Below are positions 1-13,200 of a DNA stretch of 64,000 bases, piece after piece. A program made the position numbers and the translations under genes. This DNA is from Diospyros lotus. Taxonomy: Eukaryota; Streptophyta; Magnoliopsida; Ericales; Ebenaceae. The notes below the pieces were generated by a model. The model had not been told where the DNA came from. It searched no databases and saw only the letters and a list, made by a program, of their open reading frames with translations. Each line of letters begins with the position of its first letter. The stretch's first letter is position 1. Where the stretch lies: NCBI RefSeq assembly GCF_014633365.1, contig NC_068344.1:9067669-9131668 (forward strand). Direction: 5' to 3'.

Positions 1-1742
1 TGGATCCTAGGAACCCTCGGAACAAGATCAGAGGCCATGGATGTTGGCCGTGGATGGAAGCTCAACCTCAGGCAGTGGCGAAGCAAGGTTGATGATCAGA
101 AGCCCTGATGGGCAGACTTGGCCCTATGCCTTGCACATTGAGTTCTGAGCATCTAATAATGAGGTTGAATACAAGGCCTTGTTAGCAGGTTTGAGACTGG
201 TTGAGTAGTTAGGAGCGCAACGAATTGAAGTGAGTTCGGACTCCAATCTGGTCGTGCAACAAGTGAATGGGAATACGAGGCTTGGGAAGGCCACATGGAG
301 AAATATCTGACTATGGTCAAGGAGTTGATGGCGCGCTTCCAATTGGTAAAGGTGGAATATGTTCCTCGGGCCCGAAATATAGAAGCAGATCTTTTATCCC
401 GAATTTCTTCGTCTTCCTTCCCAACGAGCTCTCGGGAGATCCGAATTAAGTCTTTACCACAGAAAAGCATCGAGGAGTTAGCTGAACAACTGTGTGTTGA
501 TGCCGAACCCAGTTGGGTGGATCCCTTACTCTTATACTTGAAGAAAGGAAAGCTTCCCGACGGTAACTCAGAAGCTCAAGAAATTAAGAGAAAGGCCCGA
601 AGTTTTGTAATAGTCGATGGGGCGCTCTATAAGAGGTCATTCTCGCAGCCCCTACTCAAGTGTATCCGACCCCACAAAGCGGACTACATTCTAAGGGAGA
701 TCCACGAAGCTATATGTGGAAGCCATATTGAAGCCCGAACCCTTAGCCAGAAGGCTCTTCGGCAAGGGTATAATTAGCCAACGATGGCAAAGGATTCAGA
801 GCAACTGGTCAGAACCTGCGATAGATGCCAACGAACCTCTAACTTGGTCATGTACCAGCTGTCACCTTAACTCATCTGGTCGCACCTTGCCCATTTGCTC
901 AATGGGGCATCGACATCTTGGGTCCTTTCCCTTTGACGGCTGGCCAGGTTAAGTACATTATTGCCGCCATAGATTATTTCACAAAGTGGGTCGAAGCGGA
1001 ACCAATGGCTTCCATTATTGCTCTGTGAGTAAAGAAATTTCTATGGAGGAATGTGGTGTGCAAGTTCGAAATTCCTCGTGTCCTAATTTCAAATAATGGC
1101 ACTCAGTTCACTGACCAATTGGTACAGGAATGGTGCCAGGAGCTGAAGATACCACAGCATTTCACTTCGATGGGTCATCCGCAAGCTAATGGCCAGATTG
1201 AGCTCGTTGACCGGACCTTATTTCATGGTCTAAAGGCCCGCATAGACAACGAAGATGGGAGCTGGGTGGATAAGTTACCAAGTATTTTATAGTCTTACTG
1301 AACCACGGTGAAGGTATCTACAGGCAACTCCGTTCAGCCTATGTTATGGTTTGAAAGCTTTGATCCTAGTTGAAATACGTGTGCCAACCCTCAGAGTGGA
1401 ACTCTTCATCCCGGAGTCCAATGAACAGAATCTAAGAGAAAACTTAGATCTCCTTGATGAACTTCATGATCAGGTGAAGATTCGACAGGCAGCGTAAAAT
1501 CAGCGTATTGAAAGGTACTATAACCGAAGGGTAAAAGCTCAAAATTTCCTTCTTGGAGATTGAGTGCTACGACAAACAGACGTTCGAAATACTCGGGAGG
1601 TGAACAAGTTAACACCTAATTGGGAGGGCCCCTTCAGAGTGGTGGAAGCCCTCAGTCCTAGCGCTTATAAACTCCAGACCATAGAGGGTGTACCCGTTAA
1701 AAACACTTGAAATGTGCAAAATTTGAGAAAATTTTATCAATA
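1..1742 (+). pseudogene. Tat-lineage pol remnant: RNase H and integrase
   Basis: Would encode RNase H and integrase. Seen: an RNase H block with VDGSS near the left edge, NEVEYKALLAG (about 150-185) and DSNLVVQQV (about 240-265); an integrase zinc-binding and core region with YFTKWVEAEP (about 975-1005), the NGTQF block (1087-1110) and NGQIE (about 1190-1205); and a C-terminal WEGPFRVVEALSPSAYKL block (about 1620-1680). The frame is broken by TGA and TAG codons in RNase H, a frameshift near 280 and several stops after 1290. The second catalytic Asp of integrase, normally in DNGTQF, reads Asn (AAT AAT GGC). This is a dead copy. The 5' part is cut by the window edge. Confidence 0.85.
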
Positions 1743-1874
1743 ATGTTCTTTATTGATTATGACTTCTAAAATAAATCTATTTTTCTCTCCCAATAGTTAA
1801 AGCTCCTCACAGAAAAAGATCCCAGGGGACCACCCCTGACCAAAAATAAGGCTAACCTCGAGGGATTAAAACCC

Positions 1875-2145
1875 CGAGTAAAGAAAAAGGATCAAATGTG
1901 ATCCTCGGGGGGCCTCGAACCCTCGACCAAAAGAAAAAGGATCAAATATGCTCCTCGGGGGGCCTTGAACCCCCGATAGGAAAGAATACCAAAGGATTAG
2001 ATGTGATCCTCGGGGGGCCCCGAGCCTACTTCCGAAAGCAAAGAGAAAAAAAAATGAGGGGGAAAGAATCAAATCTGATCCTTGGGAAAAAAAAAAGAAA
2101 AAAAAAAGGGAAAAGAATCAAATCTGATCCCCGGAAGGCTTTTCC
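1875..2145 (+). repeat. Imperfect tandem repeat of about 55 bp in the Tat 3' region
   Basis: Five degenerate copies of a unit containing AAGGATCAAATGTGATCCTC followed by a G/C run (GGGGGGCC..GAACCC) and an A-rich stretch, at about 1888, 1937, 2000, 2065 and 2115. GGATCAAATNTGATCC is itself palindromic. It lies between integrase and the polypurine tract, where Tat-lineage elements are known to carry fast-changing tandem repeats. Confidence 0.75.
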
Positions 2146-2419
2146 CCTAGTAAAGGGCAAGGAAAATCCTCTAAGCATAAGAGGGGTTAAATGCAACCCC
2201 CCACCCCAGTAACGGTGTCCTTCGAAGAGTTACGATCTCTTTTAAAGAGTAATTAACTAAGAGGGGAATGTCCAATCTTCGGGAGTGAAGGCGAAAATTT
2301 TGTAAGTTCTTGGGAAAGCAAGCAAGCAAAGAAAGAAGAAGACATTAAATCAAGAGGTAAAATTTTATTAAAATATTAAGTTCAAATACAAAGTCATCTA
2401 TTCTAAAGAACATAAAGTT

Positions 2420-4731
2420 GCTGAGACATCGAAGGCGATGGAGTCCACGTCCAAGTTCGGGAAGCGCTCCTTCACAAGTTTTTTCATATGCTCAAATCCA
2501 CCCTGAATGAGACCTTCTAACTCCGCAGCATAAGCCTCTAAGCTTCAAAAATCCTCGCGACCATTCTGGAAGTCCACACGGGCATCCTTGAGAGCGGACT
2601 GGAGCTTGGAGTTAGCTGTTTGGAGGTCTTCTTTGCACCAAGAGTAAGACTCTATTGCTTCTACCTGGCCCTTCTTGGCCTCTTTCAACTCTAAGGTGAG
2701 TTTCTTCACATTCTCTCGGAGTAGGTTTTTCACACCCTTCAGAGTATCCAACTCTTCTCCGAGCTTGGAGTTGGCCTGATGAGCGTCAGGCATACTCTTC
2801 TGCGCCAGCTCTAGATATTCGCGGGCTTGAGCCTCGGCCTCGTTGGCAAGCTTCACTTCCTCCTACACCAACTCAACTGACTTGTTGAGGATATGCATGT
2901 TGTGCTCGAGATCTACAAGCTTGGAAGAGAAGGCCTCAAGCCCTCGGAGCCTCTCAACTTCAGATTCCAAGGAAGCAATCTGGGCCCGGAATTCTGATTC
3001 TCGTTAAGTGATCAAATCTTGAAAGGCCGAAAGGCTCTGGAAAACAACAACGAAATAAAGGTCAAGGCCTATTCGTATGAAGAGAACTCAAGGGAAAAGT
3101 CAAGTGGTAAAGGTTACCCTTAGAATCTCGGCGCAGTAATCTGGTTCGCTCGCAGCTGGCGAAGCACTAGAAATAGCCAAGGCCTTAACGGGGGCCTCGA
3201 CCGCTTCAGGAATAGAGGTCGCCTAGGCTGAGGAAGGAGAGGGGGCAGTCTCTACCCTTTTTTGCTTCATCATTCGGGCTAGAATCTCCTTAGTAGGAAG
3301 CGCAGAAGCTTCCTCCAATGAAGCTCTCCCTATTAACCCTGGGTGCCCCTCCGAAGATAGGGACATTAATATCCACTTAAAAACATAAGGGATGGGAATG
3401 TTGGGGGGGCATTATGGTTGAGTCCATACATGTAGGCGGCCGACTTCCCTGAGCCTCAGCCCTAGCCACCTCAAGCGCCTGGCCAATAGTTTCATCATCA
3501 CCTTCAAACGGATCTTGCAAGGAGGCAAGAGCTGCTGCTAGTTGCTAAGAAGGTTGGGAGTCCCTCTTATTCTTTGGAGCTCGAGATCCCGGGGAAGGAC
3601 TCTTTGGATGAGCCTCGGCCTTACCCATTGGGGCCTCCTAGAAAGTCTTAGGGTGTTCCACCGCCATTTTCTTCAAATGAGAGGGGGCGGAAAGTCCTTT
3701 ACCCTGGGAGGCCTTTGGAGCCTTCTCGGGCGAGGCAGGGAGCCCTCTACCTTGAGAGGTCCTTGGGACCTTCTTAGTTGTTTTCCTTGTTTTGGCCAGG
3801 GCAAAAGGTCCTTTGCTCTCGAGGAAGTCTAGGATCATCCCCTCGATGATAGGGGAATAAATTATCTCCCAAAGATTTTCAACTGTGCAAGAAAAATAAG
3901 GAAAATCAATGTCTGGTAAAAATGAAAGGAATAAAGAAGTAAGGGAGAAAGGCAAAGGCTAACGCTTACAATTTTCACCATCCAGGCCCGCTTGGCTAAG
4001 CTTCAGAGTGGAAAGCCATTCCACTTTCCAGTCTCGGCTAGGGGCTATGATCTTACTGGCTGACTCTTTTATTTCCTCGATGCTTAGGCGTTTGTGCTTG
4101 GTATCCAAAGTCCACCCGTTGTTCACAGACCAAATCTCTCCTGTGGAGCTAGGCATTTTGGGTCGGATGAAGACGAAGCACTCCTTCTAGTCATCGAAAT
4201 CTTTGGACCCCCCAGAGAAGAGAACATGAGCGACGTGGCCTCAAGATTGGGATGCTCCTTAGACGCGATAAGGCAGCGTTCCTTCACGACCCTTGGTGAG
4301 ATAAAAATCCAACCCCCCGAATCGCGGTTGGTAGTAAAGAAGTAATCGAAGAGCTCTCTTGTGGGCTCTACTCCACCAAAATGGTAAATGACGATAAAAC
4401 CCATCAAATACCTCTATCTGAAGGGAGACAGCTGGGCTGGAACGATGGTGAGGTGTTGGAGTAAGGACATAACCCTCCCTTAGGGGGACAGGCGGAAGTC
4501 CCAGTCAAAGGCACACTTGTAGACACAGAGACGGCCGGTAACAAGGTGACATGTTGGCAGATGGGTGCTGAACTCGACCTCCTATTCTTTGGGAATCTTG
4601 TATTTTTCCCTGAACTGTTGACACTCTGATTCGCTCATCCATTAGCAGGGGATGGAGGAGGCAGGGTGGTTCTTCCACTTAACAAGCTTCGCGTCGGTCG
4701 AGTTAAGCCTTCTAGATCCGGTAATCGCCAT
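2420..4731 (-). pseudogene. Antisense gene of Tat element 1 (gypsy-type aORF with coiled coil), broken
   Basis: Runs opposite to pol. A likely start (ATG at 4731-4729) opens MAITGSRRLNSTDAKLV. Downstream comes GFIVIYHFGGVEPT (about 4400-4360) and GGWIFISPR, a block resembling the so-called putative gypsy-type transposon domain (Transposase_28-like) and alignable with the antisense gene at 49513-52133. A GT-AG intron is likely (donor near 3971, acceptor near 3891). The last exon (about 3010-2420) is a charged heptad-rich coiled coil, e.g. LGEELDTLKGVKNLLRENV. Several in-frame stops (about 4640, 4580, 4490, 4410) and frameshifts break it. A weak TATA-like ATTTAATAGG lies upstream at 4857-4866 (- strand). 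Function unknown; the family match is by eye. Confidence 0.6.
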
Positions 4732-5130
4732 TGCAGAAAGTTGAGAGAGAGAGAGAGCAAGGAAGATGCAAAAAGAGAAGGGAATGCTCGCTACCAAGGT
4801 AGTAGGCTGGGCAAGAAAATGATCAAAAGAAGAAGTGAACAAAAGGATAAGAGTCGCCTATTAAATTCTTGAAGGTGGAGAACCAAAGGGCAGGTAATGA
4901 TGACCATTAATTACCCAAAGATTGCGGGGCTTGAGAGGTGAAAGGTTTGGACAGTGTCTTGGGAACAAATATCGACATTAGAACAAATTGGTAACCATGC
5001 CATATGAACATGTGCAAGAAAAGAAACTCCCTAGCTCCTCAAACCCGACGAATCTCGACCCTTGGGGTAAAAGGAAGCGCAAACCTTCGGAGACTTCGAC
5101 ACTCTTTGAGCCATTCAAGCTAGGGGGCTC

Positions 5131-5148
5131 GAGGAGTGGGGGGGCAAG
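5131..5148 (+). promoter_or_regulatory. Polypurine tract of Tat element 1
   Basis: GAGGAGTGGGGGGGCAAG directly precedes TGATAAGGG, the inferred LTR start. It matches in type the tract of the complete Tat element near 49029, which reads AGAGTGGGGGACAAT on its - strand. This would prime plus-strand DNA synthesis. Confidence 0.6.
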
Positions 5149-5660
5149 TGATAAGGGAAAATTCTCTCAGGTCCATAATAACTCCAATACCCCAGGAATA
5201 TAGCCAATAGTAGCGGTGACACGTGCTCACTAAGGAGTCACTCCACTGACGTCATCCTACTTAAGCCCAGAGAGGGCACGTGGCAGATACGCCTCAACAC
5301 ACCGACTAACCTGTGACTCAGCGAAGATTCTTCGGATTCCTCGAGATCCACCGTTTCTCCAAGAATCAAGGAGATAGGGAATATCCCGAATCTCTCGAAA
5401 AGGATTACTATATCCATATCATTAGGATCATAACTCCATAGGGGACGAGATAGGCATCCCGATAATTCGAAAAGGGAATCCCTATCCCTGTAAAAGGATA
5501 AAAGGAAAGCAACAGGGACAAGTAAAGGATTCCACTCTTTTTTTCTAAGTTCTAAACTACATACTTGGAGCTTATGATAATCTAGTTATCTAACTTGAAC
5601 GTTAAAGTGATCCCGAGCAAGCAAGTCCCCGACTTCATCAAGATAGTTTTGGTGTTCTTT
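5149..5660 (+). repeat. Probable 3' LTR of Tat element 1
   Basis: Begins TGATAAGGGAAAATTC after the polypurine tract. Contains CACTGACGTCATCC, an as-1/CRE-like TGACGTCA palindrome (about 5246), and the block GATCCCGAGCAAGCAAGTCC (about 5610) near the likely right side. No clean terminal CA or target duplication was found, so the right end is approximate. Confidence 0.45.
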
Positions 5661-7384
5661 AAGAAAAGGCTTTGAATAATTAAGGGATTTTTGTCAACAA
5701 CTTGGAAGATTAGAGTTTTCGTGACTTGGAATTTTAAATTGTGTGAGATTAGGTAAGTGAAATCAAAAGCCCTAGATCTATTTCCTATTAGTTCCAACGC
5801 CAATTATCAGATTTATTTCCTTTTATTTAGTTTAGTTTTGTTGTGCAATTTATTAAAATTAGTTATCAATATTTTCTCAATATTTAGTTCTCCAAATAGT
5901 AAATAATGTGGTGAATTTCGATACTCAATAACAAAATTAGTCTCTATGGGTTCAACATCCTTTCTTTAAACTTTACTACTTGCTGTGACTTTGTGCACTT
6001 GCAAATATTCACATCATAAGCCTAGCATGACTTGAGGTGGATTCGATCTTAACATAGAAACGGTTTTTGTACTCATCCTAACATCGGGCATTAGGTATAT
6101 AATTTATTGTATTTCATATGATGAAATGACATGTTGTTTAAATATCCAAGCTATGTATGGTGTGTGTATTATTGCTTCTCCTGTGCATGTCTAATTCACA
6201 TAAAATTTTAATTTTACCTACACCACCATATGAGTTTTTTGTCAAATACTCGTCTATTTCATAGCAAATGGACCTTTTTGGATCCTTTTAGACACACTCT
6301 CTCTCATACACTCAAACTCAGGACCTAAAGACTTTGAACTCGAACCACACAGAACTTTTCAGGAGACAACCCAAGTAAAGACTCCTATCTGAAACATATA
6401 ATATATACACATATATGCATTCATACTTCTATTTCATGGGGACTTCATTGTTTGACTTAGGCATTATAGGGCCCACGTGGGGAAGATCCATGCGTGCCTT
6501 CTAACTGTTTTTGTGCTGCAGACTCTTCTGGTGCCACCCATCCAAAGACCCTACAGACCCTGTGGAAGACTAGCCATCTAAAGACTATCCAGGGAGCAAG
6601 GGCCTCAGAGACTCTCATAAGCCATCCAAAGACTCCTTGCATCCTCTTCACTTTCTCAGACAGCGGATCGAGCTCGACATATGGTGACCCTCCTATAGTG
6701 TCCCAGATCTTGGGATTTTGTTTGGACTCTGCCTAAACTATTCTCTGAGACAAATAAATTTAATTGTTATAATTAGGCAACAACATAAGTAAATGATCAT
6801 ATACTTACAAGATTTTTCTTGAGTTTTAATCCATAAAGCTTAAATTGCCTATTTGATATTTAATATCAAATTCCTAAAGTTTTTAAGTCTTGAAATTTAA
6901 GAATGAACTTTTGAAAAACTTATAAAGTTGAATGTTTATTACCTGATAAGCAAAATCATTCAACTATTTTAAAGGATATAGAAGCTTTTTGAATTCAGCA
7001 GTGTTTGTTCAAATTGTTGCAATTTGATGAATGAGTTAAGTAGAATATCTTTTTATTTGAATCTAGAAAATGAAATCTTCTAGTTGAATAACATATATTG
7101 TACTCAATGTATTTATAATCTTCTATATGTTCTGTCTCAGTCAAGTAGCAAGTAACTTACTTGACTTATGTGTGTTTCATATGTGTGTGTATTTGATAAG
7201 GTAAATATGACTGAATAATTATTTAGATAATTGTAATTCTATGAAATATGTTGTGTTGTGTGCTAAGTAGAATGATCTTCCTTTGACTAAGAAAGGAATA
7301 TTTTCAATAGAGTATCAAGAAATGTACTCAATTTATTACTCCTTGAAAATCTAGTAAAATTATATGATATGAGAATATTTCTTT
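5661..7384. other. Intergenic stretch, no gene recognised
   Basis: AT-rich. The part at about 5900-6030 (TTTACTACTTGC ... GTGCACTTGC) resembles old LTR-retroelement debris, but I cannot delimit it. Around 6450-6740 is a GC-richer block with open frames on both strands and repeated CATCCAAAGAC / CATCTAAAGAC phrases. No known protein was recognised there. Confidence 0.4.
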
Positions 7385-7389
7385 ATCTT

Positions 7390-10300
7390 TGTAACGCCCC
7401 GCCTCTTCAGGGCGTTTGAAATTATGCTATGATTTTTTTTTTCATATACACAAATCATACTAAAATCCTAAACATACCCATATAAGAATAGCATTCCCAA
7501 AATAACACTAAGGAACAATAAACTTAATCATAAATGGAAGCAGAATCAGAACCTAATGATCTCATAAATTATACATAATGGATTATACATTCATATCACT
7601 TCATCGAACATGTTACAATAACAGTAAAAACTGAATACAAAATCAACTGAAATACGGATTCTAAACCTAGCATAAGGCATACAAAAACTTCCACCATGCT
7701 CATGCCTCGTGTAACACCCGAGAATTTCGTGAGGTTTTAAGTATTATTTATCGTGGGCCATAAGTGAAGTCTTTAGCAGATTAGGGCTATAACATAATTA
7801 TCGGTACAATTTTGAGTAATCGAATCAACAGTAGGGAATGCCCAAAAGCCTAGAAATTTAAGGAAATCGATATGGTAGTAAAGAGCATTACAAGACTAGA
7901 TTTATGACATCAAAAGAAACCAGATCAGAAACCATTTTTGGTACAACTAGGATTCAGGCTGAGAAACCAAATGATCGCAAGGGACTTCTGAAAAGTCAAC
8001 GGGACCCTGAGTAGGCTCATATTTAACATAAGGAGCAACCCTTAAATGGTTTCAGAAAGAAACAAAAGGATTTTCGATCAAAACATGATCTTACATATAT
8101 TCGGGCCTAAGTAAGATTTATTAATTTTGGCTAAGGGAGGTTGAAACGATGGTTTTTCTGAGCCTTCGAGAGAGATATGAAGGGTTTAGAACTTATGGGG
8201 CTTAATGGATTAGTTGGAAAGATAAGGAGCTTCAAGGAGAAGGACAAAATGCAAAAGAAAGTTTCAAGGGGGCCAAAATATAATTTTCAGAACTTCTGCA
8301 CAAGGCATGGCAAATCTGACCTTCTATGGGCCATAAAATCAGGTGATAGGACGGCCATATCTCATCAGGGCATGGCCAAGCATGGTCTAGGAGGAGTGTA
8401 GGAGCAAGCAAGGCCTCTTATTGGGCAGTGGGATAGCCAGAATCGACTATAAATAGTCGAGAATCTGACCAAGGGTTTCAAAGATTTTTGGCATCGATTA
8501 GTCCGTGTTTTGAAGTGTTTTGAGAGATTTGATAAAGGGATTTTTCTCTAGAGCTTTTGGAGAGCATTTTTGGAGATTTTAAAGCATTTTGGAGTGCATT
8601 TGAAGGGTGTTCGAGGGTCATCGAAAAATCACAGGCGGTCCCGAAACTGGTCTATTTTTTGGGCAAATCAAGGTGCTTCCAATGGTTGTTTTTGGGCCAA
8701 GGGTAGTGCCTTTGTGATCGACTTGAAGAGGGCTACTTGGTGGTGTAATCAAGGAAGAATTCTAGTTGTTGGCCAGCGAGCAGCTCACCGGAGAAAAAGA
8801 TGTGTGCATCACACACGCGGCTTCACACACACAACCCACGGGAAGAAGCATGAAGGCAAGGTATTTTCTAAATTTTTTTTATTATTTTGAGAAAAATAAA
8901 TTATGATTTATGGTGGAGAAAAATTTACAAAATAGATGAAGAGATTTATTTTAGAATTTTTTAGGGAAAATGGGGAGAAAATGAGGAGAAATTATGAGAA
9001 AATTATGGAAAAAATATATATTAATATTCTTTTGAATGAATATGGTGTCTAAGGATCGTTGAGGCTCGAGGTTGAGCATTAGTATGATTATTTGAGGACT
9101 GGCACCAAAATCGAGGTTGACACGAGAATCGAGGTGGTCTAAGATACATTTAAGGTGAGTAGTTTTACTGAAAACTTGGTTTACTGTGAGAGTTTCTACT
9201 TCAAATTTGGTTTACTGTGAGTTGTTCCTCGAAACTTGATTTAGTTTCATGTAAATAGTTTTGGTATGTGAGAGTTTCTACTTCAAACTTTATTTATCGT
9301 GAGAGTTTCTTACCCCAAACTTGATTTACTATGAGTGTTCTTACTTAAAAGCTTAGTTTTATTTTGGGTGGTTCGACCCTATACATGACTTGTTTATACA
9401 AATGATTTGACCTATGTAGGTTTTTTGCATATGGATGGTTCATCCAAAGTGGTTATTTACATGTGCATTGAATTTTGTACTTTAGATTATGTGCATGGAA
9501 ATGTTGGTTTTTATATGATGCATGGTCCGTGATACTGACATTGGCATGTTTGTGTGATGTACTTGTAGGATGTGGGTTGTCAACCTGTGTTGTGGCATTT
9601 GAGTGATAACACTTGGGATATATGCCAAGGATTAATGCTATGTGACCCACTTGGGACGGGGCTAAGACGGACTTCACCCTATGGTACTCAAGTGGCAGGG
9701 ATGAGAGTGGACACCACCCCAGTTTTTGGCTCAAGTGGCTGGGCTAAAAATGGACACCACCCCAGGTTCCTTTGAGAAATAACATTATTGCCTAGGTGGA
9801 CGTCGGTTCAAGGAATAGTGCTGATCCTCTTGTGGCCAGGGTTGTGTTGAGATTCGGAATGCTTTTGAGTGGGAGTGTAATGCCTAACATGATATAGGGG
9901 TGATACCCAGGTTCATGCGTTAAGGTTGTCCCTCTTAAGCAGGATTGTGTTATGCCAATGTGTCAATGTGGTTGTGTTGCCTTTAGAGATATTCCATTTT
10001 CCCTGGTTAGGGTTAAGTACGGTGTGGGATTCTCTTGGGCTGGGACATGTCAGGATTTGTAAGTTTTATTCATGGTTTTGCATATATACATGAAAATATT
10101 TTGAACTCTCACTTAGATGTTTCATCATTTAATTTGGATTTTGTCCCTAGAATATTCAAACGTACCAGTTAAAGGCAACGGCGCTAAAGGAAATGTGGTT
10201 CTCGAGATGTAGTTGATAGTTACGTATTAGATCCTTTATAGGTCTTTTAACTAAGTTTGAGACATTCAGATGTTATGTATTATTTTGATATTTTCATGCG

Positions 10301-12460
10301 AAACATCGATGCGGTTACTTGGCTATAAAAGGATATTTTCGGTTATGTATTGTTAAGGTTTCAATCTTGCTTTCACTGATGTGATGATATTACTTGTCTT
10401 AACTTATTCCTTTAAGTTGATATGTTGAGATGGTAGATCAAGATTATCAGGATTTAATTTATGTTGAGTGTATGTTGAAAAAAAAAATTATCTCTGAAAT
10501 CTTGGGTTAACACATGCTTTGGGAAGAACGGGGCATTACACCTCGATCACCCCTTTGCCCTTTCGGTTGCTCATCTCACCTGAAACGTGGAATATTCTAG
10601 GGACATATGTCCAACATTAGAAGATGAATCTTCTAAGAGAGGGTTAAAAATAACATAAATGAATAATACATGGACATGTATAACAAATACCCTAATGTAA
10701 CTTTCTTGGCATTCCAACCCGGTACGGAACCCTAGCCAGTAATCCCGACATGCACACAAGGCAATGGAATACCCCTAAACGTTGTTCCATCAATACCCTT
10801 GGAGAATTATGGCTACACAATCAAGGCGACATCTCATCCCATGCACAAGTTTCAATATGTCAATAATACATGCTATGAGAAATATCATGATTTTCGATGC
10901 AACTGTATATGTACAAATTAATATGACAAAAATGCCCACAATTTACATATTACTTAGCAATCCTCAGGACAACATGCATAATATAGAAGAAAATCTCATT
11001 ACGCAAGCCACTGGGGTGAAACCACTCACCTTTTGCACAAATTTTAGAATATCTCGAAAAGCGTGCACAACCTCAATTTTTGTACCTAGCCTCAAAAGTC
11101 GCACAAATGCTCAATCCTCAAGCCACAAAGCACCATATCCATCATATTTATTCAAATAAATATCAACACCTATTTTTTTCATAATTTTGTCACATTTTTC
11201 TCTATTTTCTTTCTATTTTTCTCTCTGAAAAATCTAAATTAAATACCTACTCAAACATTTTTTCAAATATTTTTGCACCAAAATTCTTAAAATAATTTTC
11301 TCAAAATTCTGGAAAAAAATTGAAAATTACCTATTGGCCACTCACCCTACGCGTGGACTACGAGTGAAAGAAGGCGTGTGAGCTTCATGCGTTGGCCACT
11401 CACCCTTCAAAACCCACTCAAACTTACACCTTTGCTCACCAAACATTCCAAAAACACTCTAAAACCCTCAAGGATCAAAAGCCTCTTATCCCTTGCCTTC
11501 GATTCAACCCAAAACGAGAACAATTTGAGTTTTAAATTCTGAAAACCCTTGACCTCTTCGGCCTCTATTTATAGCCAAACTTGAGCCTCTAAACGTCCAA
11601 TCTAGTCTAATCCAAGGTCATTAATGGCCTTACCTCCCTTAGATAAACCCAAAACCTTGATTAAAGCCCTAAAAATGACCCCTTAAAGCCTCGATTTTCT
11701 GACCAAGACACGGCCGAATTTCTTGAACAAATCGGCTGACGATGTGGGTGATTGTCGGCTATGGATAGCTCCCAATGCAACCTACCCTAGCCCCTGACCC
11801 CTCTAGAGCCTCCCTCAAAGCCCTCACCAGCTGTAATCGACGATGGGAGAGGCAGCCGATGGCTAGCAGTGTTCACACTGCCAATCTTTTTTTGAAATTC
11901 CATTTTTGCCACTCCAACTTTTGAATTTCATTTCTGCCTTTTCCAAATAACCTTTGAACTGTCCATAAATTCCATTGAGACCCTCAAGCTCTAAACTTTC
12001 CATTTACACTTTGAAGATTTGGAAATTACGTCATTTCGATCTCTCTTGGGCAGTTTTAAGAAATTACACTTTGGCCTGAATAACCAATTTCGCCATAAAT
12101 CTTCACCATAAATCCTTTCGTTTCACCCCGAAACCTCTTAAAGGTTGTTTCTCATGATAATTTTGACTTCTTTAAAGGTTTCGCTAACTTCTCAAAAATC
12201 TCTTACGACAATTCAATTTTTTAGCCTAAACCAAAACTGTACTGAAAACTGTCGTTGATTTAATTTCTTTCAATGCTAAAATCATGCCTCAAGACACTTG
12301 TTAGGTACATACCTATTTCCTTAGTTATCTAAGCTTTTAGGAATTTCCTTTGGTTGATTCAATCACTTTTTTGAGTTATTCTAATACCAATTTGCATGGA
12401 ATTTCGTATTTCTTTCTAAATACTTATTTCAAAAGCAACCCAAAACTTCTGGGTGTTACA
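7390..12460 (-). mobile_element. Solo LTR A (about 2.2 kb without its insert)
   Basis: Starts TGTAACGCCCCGCC at 7390 and ends TTCTGGGTGTTACA at 12460, flanked by identical 5-bp duplications ATCTT (7385-7389 and 12461-12465). It is split by solo LTR B (7710-10540). Removing that insert and one copy of its duplication leaves 2235 bp. No coding domains are present, so this is a lone LTR left by recombination between LTRs. Orientation is inferred from the block ACGTGGAATATTCTAGGGAC (about 10585), which is inverted relative to LTR B (about 10150). The long 5'-TGTAACRCCC ends are common for large plant gypsy LTRs; the lineage is not proven. Confidence 0.8.
7710..10540 (+). mobile_element. Solo LTR B, 2831 bp, nested in solo LTR A
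   Basis: Runs from TGTAACACCCGAGAATTTCG to GGGGCATTACA, with identical 5-bp flanks CCTCG (7705-7709 and 10541-10545). There are no gag-pol domains. ORFs at 8177-8401 and 8570-8890 lie inside the LTR and show no recognisable domain. Related in sequence and end structure to solo LTRs A and C but in the opposite orientation, so it inserted after A. Confidence 0.85.
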
Positions 12461-12601
12461 ATCTTGATCCATCAAAATTTTTTATGTAACCAAGTTAATG
12501 TGAATGGAAAGTTAATTTTAGCCAACTTTCACAAACAACACTTGTGTATTAAATGTCATAAATAATTGAGCTTGATGTGTTATGTCAAGTCATATATTAG
12601 G

Positions 12602-13200
12602 TGTTGATGTTTATGAGAAAATTGTTTTGATGATGATATCCAAAATAATACATTAAAGATGAAAGTTAATAGAGTTTTAATCGAGTATATCAAAATATTA
12701 ATAAAGTACAAATTTCATATTATTTGAGTAAAATATCGATCTAGGCTATTGAGTCTACGTGTTCATCAATTTAATCGAGTATGATATCAATTGTAATTGA
12801 GTGCATCTCTGTACTCTTCCATGTAATCAAGTAAAATATTTCTCTATTCAAATATCTATCTCATTTGAAGTGAGCATGTGATCTAAATTGATTTTAGTTA
12901 AGTATACTTATATAATCGAGTAAAATTCATTTATAATTAAGTAAGTCAATTCTACATAGTACATAATCGATTACAAGTTAAAATGTATTCAAGTGAGTAT
13001 TTAGAGGACGTAAGAAGATCCTCACTTAGACACTTCAATACTTAAATCAATAGATGGTAGATTGTTGAATAATTCACTGAGCACTTAATATCAGTAATAA
13101 TGACTTCCTTAGGAGAGTAAGGGTCCTTCTCTATTTATAGAAATGATTTCCTAAAAGAGATAGGACCTCTTGTTGCTGTTGGATAAGAACTGTTATCAAA
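12602..13200 (+). repeat. Ty1/copia-type LTR fragment with repeated TAATCGAGTA motif
   Basis: Opens TGTTGATGTTTATGAG ... GTTTTGATGATGATA, which parallels the left end of the solo LTR at 58567 (TTTTGATGATGA). Contains at least eight degenerate copies of TAATCGAGTA (about 12675-12970) and a TATA-like CTATTTATAG (about 13132). The 3' end of the LTR was not found. Confidence 0.45.

Larger units (their letters stand above)
1..5660 (+). mobile_element. Ty3/gypsy Tat-lineage LTR retrotransposon, 3' part (element 1)
   Basis: The window opens inside an LTR retrotransposon. Seen in order on the + strand: RNase H and integrase coding remnants (1-1742), a guanine-rich tandem repeat (about 1875-2145), a region whose coding potential lies on the - strand (2420-4731), a purine tract ending at 5148, and a sequence starting TGATAAGGG that looks like the 3' LTR. 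RNase H preceding integrase, long spacer with antisense ORF, and 3' tandem repeats are known traits of the Tat group (Tat/Retand/Ogre) of Ty3/gypsy. The 5' half is outside the window and the right LTR edge is unclear, so no target duplication could be checked. Confidence 0.8.

Noticed and set aside
6457..6736. Open frames on both strands around 6.5 kb as a gene
   Set aside because: No domain, no start context and no intron; the same phrase (CATCCAAAGAC) recurs, so it is probably repeat DNA.
8570..8890. 106-aa frame on the + strand as a gene
   Set aside because: Inside solo LTR B, with no recognisable domain and no conserved counterpart.
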